64,000 nt of DNA from assembly GCF_002160025.1 (NCBI RefSeq), contig NZ_NFJU01000012.1, positions 1 to 64,000 on the forward strand. The letters are read 5' to 3'. The notes under the pieces were generated by a model. That model was not told the origin of the DNA, ran no database searches, and was given only the letters and a program-made list of their open reading frames with translations. The translations under genes and the position numbers were made by a program. The DNA comes from Anaeromassilibacillus sp. An200 (GTDB lineage: Bacteria > Bacillota > Clostridia > Oscillospirales > Acutalibacteraceae). This document shows positions 17,293-25,676 of this stretch, in pieces (within the stretch, counting starts at the first letter, position 1; the number at the start of each line of letters is the position of its first letter).

Positions 17293-18514
17293 AGGCCAGC
17301 CCTCCCGCCTGCATCTCGTCGAAGAAATCGCGGCCAAGCAGCTTCGTCATGATCTCGCCCGCCTTTTCGGACAGGTCCACGTCCGCGAACCGGTCGGGGA
17401 ACAGGACGGTTCCGGCATAGTACGCGTTGATCATCAGATAGGTCATGTTCGGTCCGGCGGCGTTCGAGGATGGCATGGCATACACCTCGCCCTCCTGGAT
17501 GGCACGCAGGGAGCTGAAAAATCCGGGGTTGCTCTTGTATTCGTCGTTGACCAGATCCATGTTGCCGGGATCGAGGAACACCACGTCGGGATCCCAGGCG
17601 AGGATCTGCTCAAGATCCACCTCAAAGCCGTTCTGGCCAACGTAGGCTGTGCCGGACTGCTCGGCCTCCTGCGCGGCTTCGCCGGTCGCGGACTCCAAAA
17701 ACACATCCGCCACATTGTTCGCGCCGATCGCCGCGAAGGGCGGGAAATTGACGTAGGTAAACGCGAAGCCATGGCGGCCGTTGAATGTGACGGCTCCGGT
17801 GTAGACGCGCTGTTTCTCCTCCTCCGGGATTCCGGCAGTGCGCTGTTCCAGATCCGTGCGGCACTCTTCGAGGTAAGCGATCACGTCCTCGCACCGCTCC
17901 TGCGCGCCCACGACATCCGCGAACAGGCGCAGCGTGCTGTAAAAATCGTCATCCAGAAAGCCCTGCGCGCGGTAGCGCACGCTGACGACGGGGATCCCCG
18001 TCTGGCGCTGAAGCTCGTCGGCGGCCTCGGCGGAAAAGCCCGCGAGGATCACGTCCGGCATGACGGAAAGAATCTGCTCAGGGTATGCGTTATTTTCCCC
18101 GCTGCCGCCGCCCGCGCCGATGCTGGGCAAATCTTTCAGCGTATCATGGTAGACGGCGCTGTAATCGTAGCGCACGTCCACGCCGTCAAGGTCGCTGTCC
18201 TCCGCGCCTACAAGCAGATCCATCACGTCGAGATACGCGGCAAAGCGCGGAGCCATCGATCCCACGCAGACGATGGAGTTCACCTCCGCCGGGATCTCCA
18301 CCTCGCGGTTCCACACGTCGGTGACAGTGCGTGTCGCCGCATTATCCTCCTGCGCGGAAACGTCGCTGCTCTCCTGCGCGGACGACGGCTGAGCGGCGGC
18401 ATCCCCGGCGAGCTCCGCCATGCAGGACGAAAGCCCCAGCATCAAAGCCAGCGTCAGGAGCAGGGCGGAAAAACGGGTCAAACGGGAACGGTGCGAATGC
18501 ATACGGGATTTCAT
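17267..18514 (-). CDS. ABC transporter substrate-binding lipoprotein, FecB type
   Basis: 415-residue lipoprotein (signal peptide ending LSSC). After an acidic Ser/Ala/Gln linker comes a two-lobed periplasmic-binding domain of the cluster A-II type: VTDVWNREVEIPAEVNSIVCVGS at the start and a long connecting helix (about 190-225). It captures a metal chelate for the permease encoded next. The ATG at 18514 has AGAGGAGG 6 nt upstream. The gene is preceded by a structured leader with an intrinsic terminator, so expression is probably riboswitch-controlled. Ligand unknown; the FmdE neighbour makes molybdate, tungstate or a cofactor-related metal worth testing. Confidence 0.9.
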   Translation of the reverse strand: MKSRMHSHRSRLTRFSALLLTLALMLGLSSCMAELAGDAAAQPSSAQESSDVSAQEDNAATRTVTDVWNREVEIPAEVNSIVCVGSMAPRFAAYLDVMDLLVGAEDSDLDGVDVRYDYSAVYHDTLKDLPSIGAGGGSGENNAYPEQILSVMPDVILAGFSAEAADELQRQTGIPVVSVRYRAQGFLDDDFYSTLRLFADVVGAQERCEDVIAYLEECRTDLEQRTAGIPEEEKQRVYTGAVTFNGRHGFAFTYVNFPPFAAIGANNVADVFLESATGEAAQEAEQSGTAYVGQNGFEVDLEQILAWDPDVVFLDPGNMDLVNDEYKSNPGFFSSLRAIQEGEVYAMPSSNAAGPNMTYLMINAYYAGTVLFPDRFADVDLSEKAGEIMTKLLGRDFFDEMQAGGLAYGKLTIGG

Positions 18515-18562
18515 ACGATTCCTCCTCTGGTTCATCAAGCGGCGCGGAACCATCCGGGCAAC

Positions 18563-18611
18563 AAAAAAGGAGGCATACGCCCCCCTCGTCATGAGAGGAC
18601 GTATGCCTCCT
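18563..18611 (-). terminator. Attenuator terminator in the FecB leader
   Basis: Minus strand: AGGAGGCATACG (18611-18600) pairs with CGTATGCCTCCT (18579-18568), followed by TTTTTT. The GGCATAC of its 5' arm can instead pair with GTATGCC just upstream (18618-18612), so terminator and antiterminator exclude one another. Confidence 0.85.
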
Positions 18612-18740
18612 GGCATACCATGTCCGGAAACAGGCTCCGCGCCGCGCGGAAAGAAGCGGGCGGCGCGTGCCGCCCGCGTGGCTTGCGATTGCACAGGGCT
18701 TCAGCCCCGCTGTCTCCGCTTCCTGCGGAAACCTGTTTCC
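18612..18740 (-). promoter_or_regulatory. Structured 5' leader, candidate riboswitch of unassigned class
   Basis: The RNA begins right after the promoter at 18742-18771. GGAAACAGG (18740-18732) pairs with CCTGTTTCC (18634-18626) and encloses four hairpins: TCCGC/GCGGA, GGGC/GCCC, GCGGGCGGC/GCCGCCCGC and CCGCGC/GCGCGG. The closing stem is followed by GTATGCC, the antiterminator partner of the terminator at 18563-18611. It precedes the FecB-FecD-FecE-FmdE operon. The bases do not show the B12 box or other cobalamin core that I know, and a match to Moco RNA could not be made by eye. Confidence 0.7.
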
Positions 18741-18741
18741 T

Positions 18742-18771
18742 ATTATATCCAAAGAGGACTCGCTTTGTCAA
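18742..18771 (-). promoter_or_regulatory. Promoter of the FecB-FmdE operon
   Basis: Minus strand TTGACA (18771-18766), 18-bp spacer, TATAAT (18747-18742). Both hexamers match the consensus perfectly, fitting control after initiation by the leader. Confidence 0.85.
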
Positions 18772-18807
18772 GCTGCCGTCCAAAAGGGCGCCACTCTTTT
18801 GGCTCCA

Positions 18808-19224
18808 TCATCCCGTTTCCCCGGCAAATTCCACCGCCCGCTCCACGGCTTCCTGCACCAGCGCGGAGAGGTTCAGATCCCGCACACCGACCACGAGGTT
18901 TTCACAGTGGTTCATCGGCAGCAGCAGACGGCGGGCGCGGCTCTGCCCAACCGCCAGCGCCATCGCGGGGGTAATCTCCCCCCACAGCGCGTCCGCAATC
19001 GCGATCCCTACGGGGCCGACAATGAGATCTGCCCGGCGGCATCCCACCACCACGGCGTTCTCACCGGTGGCCGCGTGGTCAGCCCCCGCGCGGAGCATGG
19101 CGGCAGTGGCGGCGCTGTTTGTCCCCACCGCCGCGACCTCCGCACGCGGCAGCGCTTTTTTCAGCGCGGCGACAAGCTGCTTTCCCACGCCGCCGCCCTG
19201 CGCGTCAATGACTAAAATGTTCAT
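18808..19224 (-). CDS. DUF3842 family protein
   Basis: 138-residue cytoplasmic protein starting MNILVIDAQGGGVGKQLVAAL, the signature opening of DUF3842, with a glycine-rich P-loop-like turn but no complete Walker motif. The middle contains GTNSAATAAMLRAGAD and a hydrophobic DLIVGPVGIAIADALWGEITPAMA stretch, suggesting a Rossmann-like fold. Biochemical role unknown. Start at 19224 with GAAGGAGG just upstream. It lies downstream of the PEP carboxykinase terminator and upstream of the separately promoted FecB operon. Confidence 0.85.
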   Translation of the reverse strand: MNILVIDAQGGGVGKQLVAALKKALPRAEVAAVGTNSAATAAMLRAGADHAATGENAVVVGCRRADLIVGPVGIAIADALWGEITPAMALAVGQSRARRLLLPMNHCENLVVGVRDLNLSALVQEAVERAVEFAGETG

Positions 19225-19579
19225 ACTACCTCCTTCATACAACCCTTTTTTCAAAACGCAGACGATACCCGCAGCAACTCGCACAGCAGCACCATGCGAA
19301 TCGCCAGCCTGCCATGCGGGATTACCTCTCCGCTTTCGCATGGCGTTGCAGCAGCATAAGAACAGCTTTTGCCTGCTTCTGTATCGCTCTGCGGTCACAG
19401 CGCGGGTGTACAGCAAGACCCCCTTGCGACGCAAGATCGCAAGGGGGTCGATTGGTTTCACTCAGGTTCGCCGTGTCCCGCAACGGCCCGCGCGTTGGCG
19501 CAGCGTGAAGCATTGGCCCGGCGGCGCGGGACGGTCTGAACCTGCTCCCGTATTTGCTCTCCGCAGGTGCGCAGAAATC
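19225..19579. other. Intergenic region without a gene
   Basis: 355 bp between the DUF3842 and PEP carboxykinase genes. Apart from the terminator at 19417-19449 I see no gene, clear promoter or repeat. Short frames on both strands have no ribosome sites. Confidence 0.6.
19417..19449 (-). terminator. Terminator-like hairpin after PEP carboxykinase
   Basis: GACCCCCTTGCGA (19417-19429) pairs with TCGCAAGGGGGTC (19437-19449) around a 7-nt loop. The T-run after it on the minus strand is weak (TTGCTGT), so termination may be partial. Confidence 0.6.
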
Positions 19580-21346
19580 TTACTTGGAGAGACGGTCCTT
19601 GAGGTTGTTCAGCTGATCGCGGAGCTCGGCAGGCAGCTTGTCGCCAAACTTCTTGTAGAACTCCTCGATGCCCTCGGCTTCCTTCATCCACTGGTCGTTG
19701 TTGACCTCGAGGATGCTCTTGAGGGTGTCGATGCTGAAGTCCAGGCCTTCGAGGTTGATGTCCTCAGCCTTCGGGACATAGCCGATCGCGGTCTCGTTGG
19801 CATCGACCTTGCCCTCGCAGCGGTCGATGATCCACTCGAGAACGCGGAGGTTGTCGCCGAAGCCCGGCCAAATGAAGTGGCCCTCGTCGTCAAGACGGAA
19901 CCAGTTGACATTGAAGATCTTCGGGGCCTTGTCGCCAAGCTTCTCGCCCATCTCGATCCAGTGCTTGAAGTAGTCGCCCATATGGTAGCCGCAGAAGGGC
20001 AGCATAGCCATGGGATCGCGGCGCACAACGCCGACAGCGCCGGTCGCGGCAGCGGTCGTCTCGGAAGCCATGATGGAGCCTACGAACACGCCATTGTTCC
20101 AGTCGCGGGACTGGTACACCAGAGGAGTGGTCTGTGCGCGGCGGCCGCCGAACACGATAGCGGAGATCGGCACGCCAGCGCCGTTCTCAAACTCGCTGCT
20201 GATGCAGGGGCAGTTCTTCGCCGGAGCGGTGAAGCGGCTGTTCGGATGAGCGCCCTTCTCCGTGCTGGTCTTGCCGTTCCAGGGGTTGCCCTTCCAGTCG
20301 ACAGCATTCTCAGGCGGATTCTTGTCCAGGCCCTCCCACCACACGGTGTTGTCGTCCAGGTTGTGAGCGACGTTCGTGAAGATGGTGCCCTGACGGGTGG
20401 TGTGCAGAGCGTTCGGGTTGGACTTTTCGTTGGTGCCGGGAGCAACGCCGAAGAAGCCGTTCTCCGGGTTGATGGCCCACAGGCGGCCGTCGGGGCCAAC
20501 ACGCATCCAGGCGATGTCGTCGCCGACCGTCCAGACCTTGTAGCCCTTGGAGCGGTATCCCTCCGGCGGAATCAGCATGGCCAGGTTGGTCTTGCCGCAC
20601 GCGGACGGGAACGCAGCGGTAACGTACTTAATCTCACCCTTCGGGTTCTCAACGCCGAGGATCAGCATATGCTCGGCCATCCAGCCCTCGTTCTTGCCCT
20701 GGAAGGAAGCGATGCGCAGAGCAAAGCACTTCTTGCCCAGCAGAACGTTTCCGCCGTAGCCGGAGTTCACGGAGATGATCGTATTGTCCTCAGGGAAGTG
20801 GCAGATGTAGCGCTTCTCAGCGTCGATCTGGCACTTGCAGTGCAGGCCGCGCACCCAGTCGTTGCTGTCGCCCAGAGCCTCCCAGACCTTCTCGCCCACG
20901 CGGGTCATGATGGCCATGTTCAGCACAACATAGATGGAGTCGGTCAGCTCCACGCCAGCCTTGGCGAAATGGGAGCCGACAGGGCCCATGGAGTAGGGGA
21001 TGACATACATCGTGCGGCCCTTGTAGCTGCCCTTTGCGATGTCATACAGCATCTTGTACGCCTTCTCGGGATCCATCCAGTGGTTGGTCGGGCCAGCGTC
21101 CTCCTCTTTCTTGGAGCAGATGAAGGTTCTGTCCTCCACACGGGCAACGTCGTTGACAGCGGTGCGGTGCAGGTAGCAGCCCGGCAGCTTCTCCTCGTTG
21201 AGCTTAATCATCTCGCCGGTGGAGCAGGCCTGCTTGCGCAGCTCCTCCAGCTGAGCCTCTTCGCCCGTAATCCACACGATGTTATCGGGGGTTACGAGCT
21301 CTTTCATGTTTTCAATCCAGTTTAAAACGGACTTGTTCTGAGTCAT
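19580..21346 (-). CDS. pckG: Phosphoenolpyruvate carboxykinase, GTP type
   Basis: 588-residue enzyme interconverting oxaloacetate + GTP and PEP + CO2 + GDP. The GTP-type family is shown by the P-loop with its reactive cysteine, FPSACGKTNLAML, by the metal site region GDDIAWMRVG, and by the C-terminal FNVNWFRLDDEGHFIWPGFGDN block. In fermenting anaerobes it often runs towards oxaloacetate for succinate or propionate. ATG at 21346 is used; the ribosome site AAAGGAG is 11 nt upstream, and an in-frame GTG at 21367 has no such site. Monocistronic, with its own promoter and terminator. Confidence 0.96.
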   Translation of the reverse strand: MTQNKSVLNWIENMKELVTPDNIVWITGEEAQLEELRKQACSTGEMIKLNEEKLPGCYLHRTAVNDVARVEDRTFICSKKEEDAGPTNHWMDPEKAYKMLYDIAKGSYKGRTMYVIPYSMGPVGSHFAKAGVELTDSIYVVLNMAIMTRVGEKVWEALGDSNDWVRGLHCKCQIDAEKRYICHFPEDNTIISVNSGYGGNVLLGKKCFALRIASFQGKNEGWMAEHMLILGVENPKGEIKYVTAAFPSACGKTNLAMLIPPEGYRSKGYKVWTVGDDIAWMRVGPDGRLWAINPENGFFGVAPGTNEKSNPNALHTTRQGTIFTNVAHNLDDNTVWWEGLDKNPPENAVDWKGNPWNGKTSTEKGAHPNSRFTAPAKNCPCISSEFENGAGVPISAIVFGGRRAQTTPLVYQSRDWNNGVFVGSIMASETTAAATGAVGVVRRDPMAMLPFCGYHMGDYFKHWIEMGEKLGDKAPKIFNVNWFRLDDEGHFIWPGFGDNLRVLEWIIDRCEGKVDANETAIGYVPKAEDINLEGLDFSIDTLKSILEVNNDQWMKEAEGIEEFYKKFGDKLPAELRDQLNNLKDRLSK

Positions 21347-21395
21347 TTCGATCGTTTCTCCTTTCACTGGTCTGAATAAGCCGACATCTTCCTTT

Positions 21396-21424
21396 ATTAT
21401 AATCTATTGTTAAGAAATAATCAA
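21396..21424 (-). promoter_or_regulatory. Promoter of pckG
   Basis: Minus strand TTGATT (21424-21419), 17-bp spacer, TATAAT (21401-21396), in a short AT-rich gap. Confidence 0.75.
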
Positions 21425-21455
21425 TTAAAATTTATATGAATGGGACAAGATTATT

Positions 21456-22481
21456 TCAAAAATCTTCCGGCCCCGAAGCAGCGATCTCCATGGAAGCGCA
21501 GGCGTTGAGCGCTGTCGAAGCAAGGTTCCCCGCCTGATACTCATAGTACGCCTGGGATCCGATCATCGCCGCGTTATCGCCGCACAGGGAGAGATCCGGG
21601 CGGCAGAAACGCCAGCCGTTCGCCGCGCATTCCGCCTCCAGGCTCCGGCGCAGCAGGGAATTCGCGGACACGCCGCCCGCGATGACAAGCGTTTTCGCGC
21701 CGGTATCCTTCGCCGCGCGCACAAAATTCTTCACCAGACATTCGACCACGGCGCGCCGGTAGGACGCGGAGAGATCCGGCACGGAAAGCGTCTGCCCCTT
21801 CTGAGACGCATTGTGCAGCAGGTTGATGACGGCCGTTTTCAGGCCGGAAAAGCTGAAATCGTAGGGCGCGCCGTCAACGGACGGGCGCGGAAGCGAAAAG
21901 GCCCGGTCATCTCCGCCCTCAGCCACGCGATCCAGCTCCACACCGCCGGGATACGGCATCCCCATGGCGCGGGCCGCCTTGTCGAAGGCTTCGCCCGCCG
22001 CGTCGTCCCGCGTGCGGCCAAGCACCCGCAGATGGGTGTAATCCTGCACCTCAATGATATGGCTGTGCCCGCCCGATACGACCAGGCACAAAAACGGCGG
22101 CGTGAGGTCGGGCGTGGTGATGTAGTTCGCGGCGATATGCCCGCGCAGATGATGTACCGGGATCAGCGGCTTTTTCGCAGCCAGCGCAAGCCCCTTGGCA
22201 AAGCTCACGCCCACCAGGAGCGCGCCGATCAGGCCGGGGGCATAGGTCACGGCTATAGCGTCCACCTCAGAGAGCGTCATGCCCGCCTGGGAGAGCGCCT
22301 CGCGCGTCACGCCAGCCACAGCCTCGCAGTGCCGCCGGGAAGCAATCTCCGGCACCACACCGCCGTACAGCCGGTGTTCTTCCACCTGCGATGCGACAAT
22401 ATTCGACAGAACGGTTCTTCCGTCCTCCACCACTGCGGCGGCCGTCTCGTCGCAGGAACTTTCCAAAGCCAGAATTCGCAT
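21456..22481 (-). CDS. tsaD: tRNA N6-adenosine threonylcarbamoyltransferase
   Basis: 341-residue enzyme that, with TsaB and TsaE, moves the threonylcarbamoyl group to A37 of ANN-decoding tRNAs. The ASKHA-fold start MRILALESSCDETAAAVVEDG, metal-binding histidines in HHLRGHIAANY, the VVSGGHSH loop and DDAAGEAFDKAAR are all family landmarks. Length is normal. ATG at 22481 is chosen over longer frames because homology begins there; GGAGG lies 11 nt upstream. It follows the AI-2E-family permease on the same strand, 85 bp downstream. tsaB and tsaE are not in the window. Confidence 0.96.
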   Translation of the reverse strand: MRILALESSCDETAAAVVEDGRTVLSNIVASQVEEHRLYGGVVPEIASRRHCEAVAGVTREALSQAGMTLSEVDAIAVTYAPGLIGALLVGVSFAKGLALAAKKPLIPVHHLRGHIAANYITTPDLTPPFLCLVVSGGHSHIIEVQDYTHLRVLGRTRDDAAGEAFDKAARAMGMPYPGGVELDRVAEGGDDRAFSLPRPSVDGAPYDFSFSGLKTAVINLLHNASQKGQTLSVPDLSASYRRAVVECLVKNFVRAAKDTGAKTLVIAGGVSANSLLRRSLEAECAANGWRFCRPDLSLCGDNAAMIGSQAYYEYQAGNLASTALNACASMEIAASGPEDF

Positions 22482-22566
22482 GTTTTCGGGGTCCTCCTTC
22501 TGCAAAACGCCGCGCCCTCTGCCCTGCAAACGGCGCGGCTCTCCATATTTCGCGTACAGCGCCGTT

Positions 22567-23850
22567 TTACGGCTCCTTCTTTGCGTCCTTCCCGTCCGCA
22601 TCCGGGATGTTCTCCTCTTCCCCATAAAGAACACCCTCGTCTCCATCGGGATCGTCCTCGTCCGACACGCCCGGCGGCGTATTGCTGATCGCCTGGCGGC
22701 TTGTGATATGCCTGGCTTTCAAGCGGCGTGCCGTCGATTCTTTCAAAAGCGTGTAAATGACGGAAAACAGCGGAATTCCCAGCAGGATGCCCGGCACACC
22801 CATGAGATTGCCGCACAGGATAATCGCCAGCAGCACCCAGATTCCCGGCAGGCCCACGGACGTACCGACCACACGCGGATAAATCAGGTTTCCTTCAATC
22901 TGCTGCAAAATCAGGAACGCGATAATGTACGTCAGCGTATACCAAGGGTTGACAAGCAAGAGAATAAAACCAGCTGTAAACATCGAAATATACGGCCCGA
23001 TGATCGGAATCAGGCTGCACAGCGCCACAATACAGCTGATCAGCACGGCATACGGCAGGCGCAGAATAAACGTAAGCAGAACATAGATCATGGCGAACCA
23101 GATGCAGGCCTCTGTGAGCTGGCCGCGCACAAAGTTGGAGAAAATCCGGTTGGAAAGCGATCCCACCTCGATGATGCGGTGTGCGGCGCGGCGCGGCAGA
23201 TACGCATACAGGATCCGCTTGACATTCCCGATGATCTTTTCCTTGCCGAACAGCAGGTACATGCAGAAGATAAAGCCCATCGCCGTGATGAAAACGCCGT
23301 TTGCGATGGAAGTCGTTACCACCACGACGGAATCCATCAGGCCGGTGGTCAGCTCTGTGGCCTTGGTGAGGATGGAGGACCAGTCGAGCTTGAGCGAATT
23401 GATCTGGTCCTGCGTGATATTGAACTCCTTGAGAAGCCTTGTGATCTCGCCGGAAAGACGATTGATATACAAGGGCGCGTTATCAATCAGCACTTGCAGC
23501 GAGGAAACAAACTCCGGAACCACAAAGACGATGATCGCCGTGAGAATGAGGATCAGCGTGAGAAACGACAGCGCCACACAAACACCCCGGCGGCATTTTT
23601 CCCACAGCTGCGAGCCTCGCCGGTTCAGAAAAGCGAATACCCGCTCCTCGTAAAACCGGAGAATCACGTTCACCACAAAGGCCATTGCGATTCCCATGAT
23701 AAACGGATAGATCAGAGCCACAAAATAGCCCAGCGCGTCGCGGATCTGCTGGAGATTGAAAATCGCAAACACAAGCAGCACCGTGTAGGTGATGTAAAAC
23801 AGGATCTTTTTTGTCACCTTTGGGTTCCCGATCCAGTCACGCCAATTCAA
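22567..23850 (-). CDS. AI-2E family (UPF0118) membrane transporter
   Basis: 427-residue membrane protein with about eight transmembrane helices, a soluble region at about 125-175 between helices three and four, and the family's C-terminal motif VGTSVGLPGIWVLLAIILCGNLMGVPGILLGIP. Members export various small ions or signals; the substrate here is unknown. The tail after residue 380 is acidic and disordered. TTG start at 23850 is set by GGAGG 7 nt upstream; the ATG nearby is followed by a stop. Confidence 0.9.
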   Translation of the reverse strand: MNWRDWIGNPKVTKKILFYITYTVLLVFAIFNLQQIRDALGYFVALIYPFIMGIAMAFVVNVILRFYEERVFAFLNRRGSQLWEKCRRGVCVALSFLTLILILTAIIVFVVPEFVSSLQVLIDNAPLYINRLSGEITRLLKEFNITQDQINSLKLDWSSILTKATELTTGLMDSVVVVTTSIANGVFITAMGFIFCMYLLFGKEKIIGNVKRILYAYLPRRAAHRIIEVGSLSNRIFSNFVRGQLTEACIWFAMIYVLLTFILRLPYAVLISCIVALCSLIPIIGPYISMFTAGFILLLVNPWYTLTYIIAFLILQQIEGNLIYPRVVGTSVGLPGIWVLLAIILCGNLMGVPGILLGIPLFSVIYTLLKESTARRLKARHITSRQAISNTPPGVSDEDDPDGDEGVLYGEEENIPDADGKDAKKEP

Positions 23851-23942
23851 AACATACCCTCCTTTGCGGACGCTTCGCCTGTCCGGCTTGTCCGCTTACA
23901 TTGCGGCGCGGACGCTTCCCGCGCACGTCTCTTCTCCGGTTT

Positions 23943-23971
23943 ATTATACCGCATGGGTGGAGAATCGTAAA
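23943..23971 (-). promoter_or_regulatory. Promoter of the AI-2E-family permease gene
   Basis: Minus strand TTTACG (23971-23966), 17-bp spacer, TATAAT (23948-23943); probably also serves tsaD. Confidence 0.7.
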
Positions 23972-24201
23972 GGAAAAGCGGTAAAAAATCCCACGATGCG
24001 CTTCCAGTATCCCCCAAACTCTCCGAAAGTATGCGCAGGCGGCAATAATCCACAAAAAAGAAAAGAAAATTTGTATCGAAAATACGTTCCTTTTTTCAAA
24101 ATCCCGTGTATAATTAGAAAAGAAATGAAAAAACACCGCGATTCGGACCTTGTACCCGGAAGAACACATGGAATCCGAACCGCGGACGGGAGGAAAATGC
24201 C

Positions 24202-24717
24202 ATGACAGAAAGAACCTGCTGTGTCACAGGCCATCGGGAGATCCCCGCGGACAAATGGGAGGAGACCCGACGCGCGCTCGCACTGGAAATTGACCGCGCG
24301 ATTGAGGACGGCTATGTCTGTTTCCTCTCGGGCTTTGCGGAGGGAGCGGACATGCTCTTTGCTTCCCTGGTTCTGGAACGCGCAAAAACCAACCCAGAGA
24401 TCCGCCTGGAAGCGGCCATCCCCTTCCGCGGACGGATCCAAACCCTCCAGAGAAAACCGGAAACCACCGACCTGCTCAATGGCTGCGCTGAGGTGCATGT
24501 CCTTTCCAAACGCTACTCGCCCGGCGTATACAGCCACCGCAACCGCTTCATGATCGGTCGCTCCCAGCGCGTGCTCGCCATCTATGACGGACGGCAGAGC
24601 GGCGGCACCTTTTCCACCATTCAGATGGCCCTGAAATTCGGGCGCGAGCTGCGGATTATCGCCACCGGAGACCTTGACGCACTGCCTCAGCCGAGCCCCA
24701 GCGCGCGCAGGAACTGA
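24202..24717 (+). CDS. SLOG family (DUF1273/YpsA-like) protein
   Basis: 171-residue cytoplasmic protein. CCVTGHREIPADKWEE at the N-terminus, a GFAEGADMLFASLVLE loop and a final nucleotide-binding-like stretch (RSQRVLAIYDGRQSGGTFSTIQMAL) match the SLOG superfamily, which binds nucleotide-derived ligands. Role in this organism is unknown. It is preceded by a TATAAT at 24109-24114 with only a weak -35, and its 3' end overlaps the convergent isomerase gene by 31 bp. Confidence 0.85.
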   Translation: MTERTCCVTGHREIPADKWEETRRALALEIDRAIEDGYVCFLSGFAEGADMLFASLVLERAKTNPEIRLEAAIPFRGRIQTLQRKPETTDLLNGCAEVHVLSKRYSPGVYSHRNRFMIGRSQRVLAIYDGRQSGGTFSTIQMALKFGRELRIIATGDLDALPQPSPSARRN

Positions 24718-25448
24718 TAGCTGCGGCGCAGGCAGTCGAAGGGATCCTCGCCATAGCAGTCGTCCTGCTCCACAAGCAGATATTTCGCGCCTGCCCGCTC
24801 CGCTGAGGAAAGAATCCGCTCCCAGTTGAGATTGCCCTCTCCCACGGGAGCCATATGCTGCTCGAAATTCACGCAGGCCATGTCCTTGAGATGGATGCAC
24901 GGCACACGGCCGGACAGCCGTTCCAGCCACGCGGCCGGATCGCCGCCGCCGTACTGCACCCAGTAGGTATCGAGCGTAAAGCCCAGCTCCTCCGGGGCAA
25001 AGTCCTCCGCCAGCTTTTCCAGGTAAAGCTTGCCGTCCGGAGCCTTCATGAACTCAAAATGATGATTGTGGTACATCAGGCGTTTGCCCGCCGCCGCGAT
25101 CGCCGCGCCAGCCGGGCGGAAACGCTCGACAAACGACTCATAGTCACCGGGATTGCGCAGGCCCCCCGGCATCGAGCCGACGCCGATATAATCGCAGCCG
25201 AACACGCTGTGATCCGCGATCACTGCCTGCGTCTCGTCCGCGATGCGGTCCTGGTTGGTATGCGTAATAACGCAGGCAAGGCCGGTTTCCTTCAGCCTGT
25301 CGCGCAGCCACGCGGGATCGTATGGGCAGACTCCCGAGATCTGCACGGTGCGGTAGCCGATGTCCGCCACCCGCTTGAGCGATTCCGCGAACGCTTCGAG
25401 CGTTTTGCACTGGTCGCGGAGGGTGTAAAATTGCGCGCCGATTTGCAT
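24687..25448 (-). CDS. Sugar phosphate isomerase/epimerase (AP endonuclease 2 fold)
   Basis: 253-residue TIM-barrel protein of the xylose-isomerase-like family. Metal-ligand-type residues are seen in LMYHNHHFEF, FTLDTYWVQYGG, CIHLKDMA and LLVEQDDCYG. Relatives act on sugars or inositol derivatives. ATG at 25448 with a GGAG ribosome site. It forms its own unit; a terminator-like hairpin lies upstream at 25571-25608. Exact substrate cannot be named. Confidence 0.88.
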   Translation of the reverse strand: MQIGAQFYTLRDQCKTLEAFAESLKRVADIGYRTVQISGVCPYDPAWLRDRLKETGLACVITHTNQDRIADETQAVIADHSVFGCDYIGVGSMPGGLRNPGDYESFVERFRPAGAAIAAAGKRLMYHNHHFEFMKAPDGKLYLEKLAEDFAPEELGFTLDTYWVQYGGGDPAAWLERLSGRVPCIHLKDMACVNFEQHMAPVGEGNLNWERILSSAERAGAKYLLVEQDDCYGEDPFDCLRRSYQFLRALGLG

Positions 25449-25570
25449 ATCGCATGTCTCCTTTAACCATAAAGTTTCTGTTCGCACGGCGGAGCCGCGT
25501 GAAGTTTTCGCCAGGCCTTTTTCAAAAGGCCGCGTACTCCTCTTTATTGGTTATTATCTCCCAATTTCAT

Positions 25571-25608
25571 AAAAAAGGCAAGCAGATTCTGTGTCAGATT
25601 CCTTGCCT
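25571..25608 (-). terminator. Terminator reading on the minus strand
   Basis: Minus strand AGGCAAG...CTTGCCT with an inner AATCTG/CAGAAT-type extension, then TTTTTT (25576-25571). No minus-strand gene ends just before it; it may stop read-through from the MATE gene at 26535-27881 or act as a leader attenuator of the isomerase gene. Confidence 0.6.
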
Positions 25609-25612
25609 ATTC

Positions 25613-25641
25613 TTGTGGTAGATACGGAAACATAATATAAT
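25613..25641 (+). promoter_or_regulatory. Promoter of the Cys-rich membrane protein gene
   Basis: TTGTGG (25613-25618), 17-bp spacer, TATAAT (25636-25641). Confidence 0.7.
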
Positions 25642-25676
25642 GATTGATAAGATTTATGAGCAAAAAAGGAGGAAGA

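Noticed and set aside
18626-18740. Calling the FecB leader a cobalamin or Moco riboswitch
   Set aside because: The conserved cobalamin core (GCCACTG, B12 box) is not visible, and the Moco core could not be aligned by eye; left as unassigned.
17771-21325. 1,184-codon plus-strand frame opposite the binding-protein and pckG genes
   Set aside because: Runs antisense through three clear genes, a terminator and a riboswitch; low-complexity His/Arg/Ala-rich translation.
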